From: Dysgonomonas sp. 520
GTDB taxonomy: Bacteria; Bacteroidota; Bacteroidia; Bacteroidales; Dysgonomonadaceae
Assembly (NCBI RefSeq): GCF_010501095.1
Contig: NZ_QVMP01000001.1
Location: 62,001 to 126,000 of the forward strand
DNA: 64,000 nt
Direction: 5' to 3'
A model generated the notes under the pieces. The model was not told where the DNA came from and made no database searches. It worked only from the letters and a program-made list of their open reading frames with translations. Positions 1 through 7,711 of this stretch are shown one piece after another. The position numbers were made by a program, and so were the translations under genes. Each line of letters begins with the position of its first letter. Positions within the stretch are counted from its first letter, which is position 1.

Positions 1-2
1 TA

Positions 3-1292
3 CAGTCAGGGTTCAGCTTGGCTCAGATTGGTGAGTTTTCGTTCATCATAGCCACCTTGGGAATAAGCCTCGGGGTAATGGATGCTTTCCTATATCCTGT
101 TATCGTCGCCGTATCCGTAATAACAACATTTACAACACCTTATTGCATAAAATATTCAACAAACGCATACAGTTTCCTCGAAAAACATATCCCATCTAAA
201 TGGGACAAGCTGATCACAGGTTATGCCTCGGCAAATTACAAAAGCATTAACGATCAAACCACATGGAACAAACTGCTGAAAAGCATTTTGAGCAGCGTGG
301 CTGTCTATTTTTGCATTTCAGTAGCCATTCTCCTGATATGCAACAAATCCGTCATACCGTTCGTCACATCCAACGTTCCCGATGTTTGGGGGCGGATATT
401 GTCAGCCGCCATTACCCTCACGCTTATGGCTCCGTTTATGCGTGCCATCATCATGAAAAAGAACCGCTCGAAAGAATTTCGCGAACTGTGGTCGGACGAC
501 AAGCACTTCAATAAAGGCGCACTGATATCGCTGCTCGTATTCAGAACGGCATTGTGCATGCTCCTTATCTTGATAGTACTCATCCCTCTGTTTCCCAGTG
601 CAACCGTGCTGATGGTCATTATTTCACTAGCCATTATCATTTTCATTATATACTCGCAAGGATTCAAAAACCAATCGAGAAGAATGGAGGCTCGCTTTCT
701 GGAAAACCTGAATATGAAGGAAGTTGCAGAAGCCGAAAAACAATCTATCAGAAAAGAATTTGCCAACGATTTGTTGTCTAAAAACGTGCATATAGAAGAC
801 TACGACATTCCACAAAACTCGGATATTGTCGGAAAAACGCTTCGTGACCTCAATTTCAAGCAAAAAACCGGGGTGAATATAGTGCGCATCATCAGGGGTT
901 CGCAAAAGATAAACATACCTGATGGCAACGAGTATCTGTTCCCGATGGATAAGATAGTGGTAATAGGTTCGGACGACGAACTGCAAACTTTCGAACAGAT
1001 GATAGATAGGCATCATGGCAATGAAACAGCAAACGATACATCTTCGGACGAAGAATACATCGACATGTCTCAATACATTGTCGAGAACGATTCGTTTATG
1101 ATTGGCAAAAGCATCAGAGAACTGAATATCAGGGAGAAAACCGAATGTATGATAATTGCCATCGACCGAGACGAACAAGCTATCATGGACATTAACGCCG
1201 ACACGGTGTTGATGGTAGACGACGTTTTGTGGATTGCAGGAGAAGTATCAAAAATGGAGAAATTCGGCGAAAATATGGAGAAAACCTCCTGA
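3..1292 (+). CDS. CPA2-type cation/proton antiporter with two TrkA-C domains, 5' truncated by the window
   Basis: The reading frame is open from the window edge (first full codon at base 3), so the N-terminal part is missing. The visible start, SLAQIGEFSF, matches the conserved late transmembrane segment of Kef/NhaP-like CPA2 antiporters. Several hydrophobic helices follow to about residue 215. The soluble tail carries two TrkA-C (RCK_C) modules, at roughly residues 260-335 and 350-420, each with the usual D-x-VVG-like start and a closing V-x-I-G-x/V-L-W-I-A-G strand. TrkA-C domains bind regulatory ligands and gate ion flux. There is no RCK_N nucleotide-binding domain between membrane part and tail, unlike KefB/KefC. 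It acts in the inner membrane in monovalent cation or pH balance; the exact ion cannot be told. Confidence 0.85.
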   Translation, partial: QSGFSLAQIGEFSFIIATLGISLGVMDAFLYPVIVAVSVITTFTTPYCIKYSTNAYSFLEKHIPSKWDKLITGYASANYKSINDQTTWNKLLKSILSSVAVYFCISVAILLICNKSVIPFVTSNVPDVWGRILSAAITLTLMAPFMRAIIMKKNRSKEFRELWSDDKHFNKGALISLLVFRTALCMLLILIVLIPLFPSATVLMVIISLAIIIFIIYSQGFKNQSRRMEARFLENLNMKEVAEAEKQSIRKEFANDLLSKNVHIEDYDIPQNSDIVGKTLRDLNFKQKTGVNIVRIIRGSQKINIPDGNEYLFPMDKIVVIGSDDELQTFEQMIDRHHGNETANDTSSDEEYIDMSQYIVENDSFMIGKSIRELNIREKTECMIIAIDRDEQAIMDINADTVLMVDDVLWIAGEVSKMEKFGENMEKTS

Positions 1293-1347
1293 TAAGAGTC
1301 AACCGGAACAATTAGCATTTGGATTTTATATAAAAACAAACGATCTT

Positions 1348-1355
1348 TAATTTTG
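1348..1355 (+). promoter_or_regulatory. Candidate -7 box for the membrane glycosyltransferase gene
   Basis: TAATTTTG fits the Bacteroidota -7 consensus TAnnTTTG and lies 23 bases before the ATG at 1379. No well-spaced -33 TTTG is seen. Confidence 0.35.
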
Positions 1356-1378
1356 AACATTAATACACATATTTCAAT

Positions 1379-2863
1379 ATGAACTATCGACAAAATACCA
1401 ACTCTTTCAGGCAAAATGGCTGGTTTTATCTGTTTTTTCTGATAATTTCAATCTTTTTTCTCGGAGTTCACTCAATAAACACCAGTCCGATGTTTATCGG
1501 ATATGGAGGCGATAGTTCAAACTACCTGATGATGGGTAAAATGCTTCTCGCAGGAAAAGTCCCTTACCTCGATTTTTTCGACCACAAAGGTCCCGTCATA
1601 ACCTTTGTTGAGGCTTTGGGGCAATCAATTGCACCCGACAGGCTCGGACTGTTTATCCTGCAAATAATAAACCTCACGCTAACGCTGTCCATCATATATT
1701 GTTGCGCAAGACTCATACTGAGCAAGTCTTACAGCTTTCTGACAACAGTCATCGCCTTGTTTTTCTTCACATTCACGATGGAAGGCGGCAACCTGACGGA
1801 AGAATACAGCCTGCCCTTCCTATTTTACACGCTGTATGTAACCCTGAAATTTTATTTTTCGGGCAACAAAAAATTAAACTCCTTCCATCTGGTATTGACA
1901 GGAATATGCGCCGCATTCCTTTTCTGGCTGCGGCTCAACAACATGGGAGCACTTTGTGCCTGTATGCTCTACATGTTTATTGTTTCCATCAGCGATAAAA
2001 ATTGGAGATTAGTAAAAAACATAGTGATATTCTTTATCATCGGTTTCATTTTAGGGTCGGCTCCTGTTGTTATATATTTCTGGACGACAAACAGTTTCAT
2101 GCCAATGATAGATGCTGCTTTCATCCACAATTTTAAATATCTCGGAACAGACGGAGGACTGCCCTCTCCTTTCGTAAATGCCACAAGTACTTTCTTCTAC
2201 ATACTGAAAGCATGGGTTCCTTTCATCGTTCTTTTTATAGGAACTTCCTTGTATTACTTGTCGGCAAAACGAGACAAGAATGCCTTGCTTTTTGCCTTTC
2301 TGCTGTTTTTCTTCGGATATATCACAACACACATCGGATCGGCATATTATCATTATATGACCCTCAATATACCCAGTTTGACAACAGGCTGCATTTTCTT
2401 TTTCATAGTCTTGAGCAAAAGAAAGTCACGGAACGGTTTCGCCGTCACTTTTTCCGTTATTTTATTTCTCGGACTGATTGCATTTTCCGCATTCAGATAC
2501 ATCAAGAATGGCGGCGGGTCGGAAGGCGACAGCTACTACATAAGCCAAGCGCGCGAAATGACATCCCTTGTTCCGGAAGATGAGAAGAACTCCGTTTTCG
2601 GATACCACACCTATTCACGCTTCTACCCTTCGGGCGATGTATTGCCATGTTTCAAATATTATATCATGCAAGAATGGATGGGCAGATCTAACCCGCAGAT
2701 TATAGCCGAAATAAACGATATGATGGAAACCAATCCGCCGAAGTGGGTATTCACCGAGTTCAGAAGTCAAAGCACAAACCTTCGTTTTTGGGAAATAATA
2801 GATCAAAAATACGAACTTCGGGGAAAGAATAACCTTTTCGAAGCCTATCATCTCAAACAATAA
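1379..2863 (+). CDS. Polytopic membrane protein, GT-C (PMT/ArnT-like) glycosyltransferase
   Basis: This 494-residue protein has about ten hydrophobic segments after a short N-terminal cytoplasmic stretch. The first periplasmic loop (residues about 35-75) reads GGDSSNYLMMGKMLLAGKVP and then YLDFFDHKGP, the acidic and aromatic pattern of GT-C enzymes of the PMT/ArnT type (glycosyltransferase 39-like and related DUFs), where Asp residues take part in catalysis. A soluble C-terminal part of about 110 residues follows the last helix. Such enzymes transfer sugars from polyprenyl phosphate on the outer face of the inner membrane. The acceptor is unknown and no lipid-sugar synthase lies beside it. 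It is probably transcribed alone from a promoter near 1348. Confidence 0.6.
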   Translation: MNYRQNTNSFRQNGWFYLFFLIISIFFLGVHSINTSPMFIGYGGDSSNYLMMGKMLLAGKVPYLDFFDHKGPVITFVEALGQSIAPDRLGLFILQIINLTLTLSIIYCCARLILSKSYSFLTTVIALFFFTFTMEGGNLTEEYSLPFLFYTLYVTLKFYFSGNKKLNSFHLVLTGICAAFLFWLRLNNMGALCACMLYMFIVSISDKNWRLVKNIVIFFIIGFILGSAPVVIYFWTTNSFMPMIDAAFIHNFKYLGTDGGLPSPFVNATSTFFYILKAWVPFIVLFIGTSLYYLSAKRDKNALLFAFLLFFFGYITTHIGSAYYHYMTLNIPSLTTGCIFFFIVLSKRKSRNGFAVTFSVILFLGLIAFSAFRYIKNGGGSEGDSYYISQAREMTSLVPEDEKNSVFGYHTYSRFYPSGDVLPCFKYYIMQEWMGRSNPQIIAEINDMMETNPPKWVFTEFRSQSTNLRFWEIIDQKYELRGKNNLFEAYHLKQ

Positions 2864-2957
2864 CACAATTATTTTGAGTTACAAGATTAAACCATTTAGT
2901 ACATAATCTGTTCTAATTAGTATTGACAAAAGAGAAAACAAACAATACAATAATATT

Positions 2958-3917
2958 ATGAAAAAGTTAATTGTAATTTTATCCATAACATTTTTGCTTG
3001 CATCTTGCGGGGTGTACAAAACTGTCGACATCAACAAGTTATCAACAGGCATGAGCAAAAGAGAAGTGGAATACCAGATAGGTCCTCCATCCAGAGTGTT
3101 AGCCGTAAATAGAACTCAATACGGATATCAGGAAATATTGGAATACAGGGCCTACAACAGCGAAGTCTATGCTCTTGAATTTTGGGACGACTATCTGGTG
3201 GGGTACGAATATCTGTACGACGACATTGTGTATGCCCCCTACCCTGCCCCTCCGGTGATGATGCCGCCTCCGGGACGACCAATAATAGTTATAAGGCCTC
3301 CGCACCACGGTGGCGGAAACTATTATCCACCTCAAAAACCGGGAAACAATACACGCCCTCCAAGTGGCGGAACACATACAAGACCTCCGGGCAGTGGAAC
3401 GAACAACGGCTCTACCCGTCCTCCAAGTGGAGTGGGCGGCAATAGCGGAAACAGTTCGAGCAGGCCAAGTTCAGGGGGGAACGGTTCTTCCGTTGGTAGC
3501 GGTAGCAATAGTTCACGCCCAAGTAGCGGAAACTCTACCAGAAACCCATCGAGAGAAGACAACAATTCTTCCTCAAGTAGTTCAGGCAGAGGTTCATCAA
3601 GAAACCCTGACAGTAGCACTAGCGGCAGTTCTTCGGGGCGCAACACATCTACAAGTACAAGCACGAGTTCTTCCTCTAGCAGTTCGGGCAGAGGTTCGTC
3701 AAGAAACACTGATAGCAGTACCAGCAGCAGCTCTTCGAGCCGGAATACATCCACAAGCACGAGTTCTTCTTCCAGAAGTTCAAGCGGAATTTCATCCAGC
3801 CGAAGTTCTTCGGTGAATTCCGACAGTAATTCTTCGTCAAGTAGAAGTTCGTCTACCAGAAGTTCCAGTGGAAGTTCTTCTTCCGGATCGGGCAGTTCAA
3901 GAAATAGCAGGCGATAA
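2958..3917 (+). CDS. Lipoprotein with SmpA-like N-terminus and long Ser/Arg low-complexity tail
   Basis: The N-terminus is a lipoprotein signal (basic MKK, hydrophobic core, lipobox LLASC with Cys17). Residues about 25-85 read like a small SmpA/BamE-type fold (STGMSKREVEYQIGPPS), a module that often binds outer-membrane machinery. A proline/glycine-rich hinge at about 95-160 follows. From about residue 160 to the end (319) the chain is almost only Ser, Arg, Gly, Thr and Asn, with a 34-residue unit repeated twice. The tail is unlikely to be folded; it may be a surface-exposed or wall-spanning stalk. The function is not known. A clear stem-loop terminator follows, so it is the last gene of its transcript. 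Confidence 0.7.
   Translation: MKKLIVILSITFLLASCGVYKTVDINKLSTGMSKREVEYQIGPPSRVLAVNRTQYGYQEILEYRAYNSEVYALEFWDDYLVGYEYLYDDIVYAPYPAPPVMMPPPGRPIIVIRPPHHGGGNYYPPQKPGNNTRPPSGGTHTRPPGSGTNNGSTRPPSGVGGNSGNSSSRPSSGGNGSSVGSGSNSSRPSSGNSTRNPSREDNNSSSSSSGRGSSRNPDSSTSGSSSGRNTSTSTSTSSSSSSSGRGSSRNTDSSTSSSSSSRNTSTSTSSSSRSSSGISSSRSSSVNSDSNSSSSRSSSTRSSSGSSSSGSGSSRNSRR
3570..3773 (+). repeat. Two direct 102-bp repeats in the Ser-rich lipoprotein gene
   Basis: Copies at about 3570-3671 and 3672-3773 both encode a Ser-run, GRGSSRN, DSSTS, RNTSTSTS unit. The DNA copies differ mostly at third positions, so selection or age has kept the protein repeat while the DNA drifted. Confidence 0.7.
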
Positions 3918-3931
3918 AATATAACAAAACA

Positions 3932-3972
3932 ACAAGTAAAAGAGGCTATTCCGAAAGTCTCTTTTTACTTGT
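3932..3972 (+). terminator. Rho-independent terminator after the Ser-rich lipoprotein
   Basis: ACAAGTAAAAGAG pairs with CTCTTTTTACTTGT across a short loop. It lies 15 bases after the stop codon. Confidence 0.7.
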
Positions 3973-4103
3973 TTCACCTTCTATGAAACATGCTTTTTTA
4001 TTTCAGGCGAATACCATTTCGTCCCTACAAGCATTTCAAATAAGAGAGATAATCTTTTGATGCGCTTGTCTTTTCAAGCCTACAACTTTGTTAAAAAAAT
4101 AAC

Positions 4104-4111
4104 TACATTTG
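4104..4111 (+). promoter_or_regulatory. Candidate -7 box for the BatD-like gene
   Basis: TACATTTG fits TAnnTTTG and would give a leader of about 18 bases before the ATG at 4135. Confidence 0.4.
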
Positions 4112-4134
4112 TATTGAGATAAATTTTTACAAAG

Positions 4135-5013
4135 ATGAAAAAAAGAACAATTCTATACATTTTCCTTTTATCATTTTGTCTGTCAAATATTAATGCACAA
4201 AAAGAGGGCAAAATAAAATTCTACACAGAAGTTCCGGAAGAAGTTTTACCTGACACGCGTTTTCAGCTTCATTACGTATTGGAAGGAGCCGAAGGCAAAG
4301 ATTTTGATGTTGCGCAAACCAAATTAGAGAATGTGTACGTGCTTTATGGACCTTCAACATCGAGCAGCGTGCAGTCTACAACAAATCCTAAAACGGGTGA
4401 AAGAATAACCGAATATAAAACAAAATATACTTATATGCTTCAATCGGGAGACAAAGGTACGATTACCATTCCTGAGGCTTCGATTGATGTAAACGGGAAG
4501 AAACTGACTACCAAAAGTAAAAAAATCAAGATTGTTGAAAGCAAAACAAAACCTAAAACGGAGAAACAAGACAGCAAAAAAATTGAGATAACCGACAAAG
4601 ATATTTTCATCAAAACAAGCACTTCGAAACGAGCTGCCGGAATAGGCGACCCGATAGAAATATCGTATACGCTTTACATAAAATCCGATCTGGAGATAGA
4701 AAACGTTATGGATTCGGACAGACCCCGCTTCTCCGGGTTCAGAGTAAAAAGAGAGGCTGTTGATGATGAAAGAGACTCGAAACAAGAAAAATTGAACGGA
4801 AAAACTTATAATGTTATTGAAATTGCAAAATACACTATATATCCACAAGATACAGGAAGCTATCCTATCGAACCATACAGCTTGACATTGCTTATAGATC
4901 CGGATAAAAAAAGAGATAAATCAGGAATGACCCAACGAGAACTCTACAATTCGATGATAAAAAAGACTGTTTCTTCCGAAAAAATCAGAATAGTTGTCGG
5001 TTCGGTTCTTTAA
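4135..5013 (+). CDS. BatD-like (oxygen tolerance) secreted protein, short form
   Basis: A signal peptide (MKKRTILYIF... ending NINAQ) precedes two beta-rich domains. The first contains the BatD hallmark segment: GPSTSSS at about residues 73-80, then TKYTYMLQ and the GTITIPEASIDVNGK stretch that closes the first domain. The second, about residues 150-290, has the GDPIEISYTLYIKSDL pattern of the repeated BatD module. BatD proteins belong to the Bat (Bacteroides aerotolerance) complex in the cell envelope. Usual BatD proteins are near 600 residues with a C-terminal membrane segment; this one is 292 residues, has no such segment and stands away from batABC, so it is a short orphan paralogue. It is followed after 10 bases by pdxH, suggesting one transcript. 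Confidence 0.7.
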   Translation: MKKRTILYIFLLSFCLSNINAQKEGKIKFYTEVPEEVLPDTRFQLHYVLEGAEGKDFDVAQTKLENVYVLYGPSTSSSVQSTTNPKTGERITEYKTKYTYMLQSGDKGTITIPEASIDVNGKKLTTKSKKIKIVESKTKPKTEKQDSKKIEITDKDIFIKTSTSKRAAGIGDPIEISYTLYIKSDLEIENVMDSDRPRFSGFRVKREAVDDERDSKQEKLNGKTYNVIEIAKYTIYPQDTGSYPIEPYSLTLLIDPDKKRDKSGMTQRELYNSMIKKTVSSEKIRIVVGSVL

Positions 5014-5023
5014 TTTCGGAAAA

Positions 5024-5662
5024 ATGGAAGATTTATTCGATTTAAGGAGGAATTATTCGCTCAAAACATTGGACATAAAAGATGTGACAAGTGACCCTGT
5101 TTCACAATTTGAAGTCTGGATTAACGAAGCGATCAGTGCACAGGTTGCCGAACCCAACGCAATGACCCTATCCACCTCCACGCCCGAAGGCAAGGTATCA
5201 TCGCGGGTTGTCTTGCTAAAGCAAGTAAAAGAGGACGGCTTTGTATTCTTCACCAACTACGACAGCAAGAAAGCCACTCAAATAGACTCAAATCCATATT
5301 GCGCCCTGAACTTCCTGTGGCTCGAACTTGAGCGGCAAGTGAGAATAGAAGGCATAGTGAGCAAGATATCGCCGGAAGAATCCGATCTATATTTCAACGT
5401 TCGCCCCGAGAAAAGCAAATTGGGTGCATGGTCTTCGCCTCAAAGCAAGGAAATCCCCAACAGGGAATATCTTGACGGACTAATGTCTCAAACGGAGAAA
5501 AGGTTTGACAATGGGATAGTTACACGTCCTGAAAACTGGGGCGGATATATTGTAAAACCCCTTCTGATTGAGTTTTGGCAAGGGCGAAGCAACCGTCTTC
5601 ACGACAGGATTTGTTATACATTAGAAAACAACCGATGGCATATCAGCCGTCTGGCTCCTTAA
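5024..5662 (+). CDS. pdxH: Pyridoxamine 5'-phosphate oxidase
   Basis: The 212-residue product has the full PdxH pattern: the N-terminal DLRRNYSL, SSRVVLLK and FFTNYDSKKA (FMN-binding strands), ALNFLWLELERQVRIEG, RPENWGGY and the C-terminal FWQGRSNRLHDR with terminal RLAP. The enzyme oxidises pyridoxine or pyridoxamine 5'-phosphate to pyridoxal 5'-phosphate using FMN and oxygen. I chose the ATG at 5024; an in-frame TTG at 4994 would overlap batD and add ten residues not typical of the family. It starts 10 bases after the BatD-like stop, so the two are probably cotranscribed. Confidence 0.95.
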   Translation: MEDLFDLRRNYSLKTLDIKDVTSDPVSQFEVWINEAISAQVAEPNAMTLSTSTPEGKVSSRVVLLKQVKEDGFVFFTNYDSKKATQIDSNPYCALNFLWLELERQVRIEGIVSKISPEESDLYFNVRPEKSKLGAWSSPQSKEIPNREYLDGLMSQTEKRFDNGIVTRPENWGGYIVKPLLIEFWQGRSNRLHDRICYTLENNRWHISRLAP

Positions 5663-5740
5663 TCATTTCAATTTAAACGGATTATTTTGGCTATAATATC
5701 ATTTTATGCCTAACTTAGTATTTCTTTAAAATTGAATCTT

Positions 5741-6160
5741 ATGCAGGAACCAATTGTTACATTTAAACAGGCGGCACAACTTAAAGAATTGGGCTTTAAC
5801 GCAAAGGTTACGCACTTCTACGATGTTCTGGATCAGATGCTTTATCTCAGTTTTGTTCAAAAGCGTAGTCCCGGCAATTTCAACGAAGAAGAAACGCTGA
5901 TATCTGCCCCAACCACATCTCTGGCTCTGGATTGGATACGAAATAGCCTGAAAATATACTGCGGTGTTTATCCTGTTGCTGATTCGCGATCTTTTTCCCT
6001 CGGATACAGATGGAAATATTATACCATAAAAGGAGAGGATGACCCAGTTGCCCACGAAAGCAGCCCTGTAAGCCTATATCAAACATTTGCTTTGGCAGAA
6101 GCCGAGCTGCTCACGTTTGTTTTGGAATATATCAATGATTATAAGATAAATACCCACTAA
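5741..6160 (+). CDS. Hypothetical protein of a Bacteroidota family common in mobile DNA
   Basis: The 139-residue protein has no signal peptide or membrane segment. It starts with a short helix-like stretch (TFKQAAQLKELGF), carries LISAPTTSLALDWIRNSLKIYCGVY in the centre and YQTFALAEAELLTFVLEYI near the end. I recall this A-P-x-x-x-x-A-L-D-W-I-R layout from small proteins scattered through Bacteroidales genomes, often in phage or plasmid regions; no function is known. The neighbours here are core genes. An in-frame TTG lies nine bases before the chosen ATG. Confidence 0.6.
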   Translation: MQEPIVTFKQAAQLKELGFNAKVTHFYDVLDQMLYLSFVQKRSPGNFNEEETLISAPTTSLALDWIRNSLKIYCGVYPVADSRSFSLGYRWKYYTIKGEDDPVAHESSPVSLYQTFALAEAELLTFVLEYINDYKINTH

Positions 6161-6172
6161 TAGAGTGACCCG

Positions 6173-7267
6173 ATGAAAATAAAAGAAATAATCCAGCAGA
6201 TAGAAAATCTGGCTCCGCTGCCACTACAAGAGAGCTTCGACAATAGTGGAGTGCAAATAGGAGATATTAATCAACCCGTAAAGAAGGTGCTCTTGTGCAT
6301 CGACATCACGGAAACCGTTGTAGATGAAGCTATATCACTTGGGTGCAATCTGATTATATCGCATCATCCCATAGCATTTAAGCCATTTAAGTCGCTCACA
6401 GGCAAGAATTATATCGAACGTTGCATGATCAAGGCATGCAAACATGACATCGTTTTATATGCCGCTCATACCAATCTGGACAATGCTGTTGACGGAGTAA
6501 ATTACAAACTGGCTAACATGCTCGATCTGAAACACATCCGCATCTTAGCTCCGGCAGAGAATTCACTTATCAAATTAGCGACATTTGTGCCCAATAGCCA
6601 TGCTGCAAGTGTTCGTTCAGCACTATTCAATGCGGGAGCGGGCAATATTGGCAACTATGATTCTTGCAGTTTTAATGTTGCCGGAACGGGAACTTTCAAG
6701 GCAGGAGAAGCAGCAAATCCTTTTTGCGGAGAAGTGAACGAACTACATTTCGAGGATGAAATTCGTATCGAAGTCATTCTTCCCTCCTTCAAACAAAAGG
6801 AAGTTGAAAGGGCACTTATATCGGTTCACCCTTATGAAGAGCCTGCTTATGACCTATATCCGCTTCGCAATGCCTGGACACAAGCCGGCAGCGGGGTTGT
6901 AGGCACATTACCTGAGGCTATGGACGAAGAGGCATTCTTATATTTAATAAAAGATACTTTTCGTATCACTTCGCTGCAATATTCGGCATACAGAGGAAAG
7001 CCTGTACAAGATGTAGCTATATGCGGCGGAAGCGGAGCCTTTCTCATACCTAAAGCCATATCTTATGGCGCAGATGTATTTATCACAGGTGAAGCGAAGT
7101 ATAATGATTTTTACGATGTTGAAGATAAGATATTACTCACAACAATAGGTCATCACGAGTCGGAAGTATGCACAAAGGACATTTTCAATGAAATACTTTC
7201 GAAAAAGTTTCCTGAACTGGATATTTATTTGTCCAGCTTTGACATCAATCCTATCAACTATCTATAA
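6173..7267 (+). CDS. Nif3-like dinuclear metal centre protein (YqfO/YbgI family)
   Basis: The 364-residue protein has the two halves of the Nif3 fold separated by an insert. The first half holds LIISHHPIAFKPFKSL and AAHTNLDNAVDGVN, whose His and Asp bind two metal ions. The insert (about residues 125-230) resembles the CutA/PII-like domain found in the long YqfO type. The second half has GGSGAFLIPKA, FITGEAKYNDFYD and TTIGHHESE, completing the metal site. Family members form toroidal hexamers; they are often labelled GTP cyclohydrolase type 2 but the reaction is not settled. It begins 12 bases after the preceding stop, so it may share a transcript with the hypothetical gene. Confidence 0.9.
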   Translation: MKIKEIIQQIENLAPLPLQESFDNSGVQIGDINQPVKKVLLCIDITETVVDEAISLGCNLIISHHPIAFKPFKSLTGKNYIERCMIKACKHDIVLYAAHTNLDNAVDGVNYKLANMLDLKHIRILAPAENSLIKLATFVPNSHAASVRSALFNAGAGNIGNYDSCSFNVAGTGTFKAGEAANPFCGEVNELHFEDEIRIEVILPSFKQKEVERALISVHPYEEPAYDLYPLRNAWTQAGSGVVGTLPEAMDEEAFLYLIKDTFRITSLQYSAYRGKPVQDVAICGGSGAFLIPKAISYGADVFITGEAKYNDFYDVEDKILLTTIGHHESEVCTKDIFNEILSKKFPELDIYLSSFDINPINYL

Positions 7268-7292
7268 CTATACAACCAGTTGATTCATAAAC

Positions 7293-7325
7293 AAAAAAGG
7301 CATCTCAATGAGATACCTTTTTTTA
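7293..7325. terminator. Bidirectional terminator between converging genes
   Basis: The arms AAAAAGGCATCTC and GAGATACCTTTTT pair with a short loop and have A- and T-runs at both ends, so the stem can stop transcripts from the Nif3-like gene and from the opposite strand. Confidence 0.75.
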
Positions 7326-7327
7326 TT

Positions 7328-7711
7328 TTAGTTTCTTGCTGTTCTTCTTCTATATAAAACATACATTCCATAAAGAGTGATAGCAAAAGCTAATGGAACT
7401 ATACCATCCTCAATTGGCGTTTCCGAACCATCCCATCCACCGTCTCCTGTTTCAGTTCCTCCAGGACTTATATTATCATCGTTATTGCTGCCTAACAATG
7501 TCAAATAATCATCGTAGGTCATGCCTGAAGGAGGTTTTGTTCCCACACCAGCTTGTCCTTCATAATATTCAGAAGGAGACCCACTAGTTATATCATGCGA
7601 ATTGTCACTTCCAAAGTCAAATGCAAAAGCAGCATTCGATGTAAGAAACAGTATCGTTACAAGAGCAATTTTCTTTAGTAGCATTATATCAAATTTCATT
7701 ATTTTCATCAT
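7328..7711 (-). CDS. Small exported protein with C-terminal sorting-like anchor
   Basis: This 127-residue protein has a signal peptide (hydrophobic LVTILFLTSNAAFAF), a polar Gly/Asp/Ser-rich middle, and at the end the segment TPIEDGIVPLAF, about 18 hydrophobic residues and the basic tail YRRRTARN. The P-I-x-D-G start, hydrophobic stretch and arginine cluster are like the short CTERM-type (PID-CTERM) sorting tails of Bacteroidota. Its ATG overlaps the stop of the large upstream surface-protein gene by four bases (ATGA), a sign of translational coupling. It may anchor or help process that protein. The role is inferred from layout only. Confidence 0.65.
   Translation of the reverse strand: MMKIMKFDIMLLKKIALVTILFLTSNAAFAFDFGSDNSHDITSGSPSEYYEGQAGVGTKPPSGMTYDDYLTLLGSNNDDNISPGGTETGDGGWDGSETPIEDGIVPLAFAITLYGMYVLYRRRTARN

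Noticed and set aside
3330-3900. Serine-rich repeats as a CRISPR array
   Set aside because: The repeats are coding, in frame and without unique spacers of constant length.
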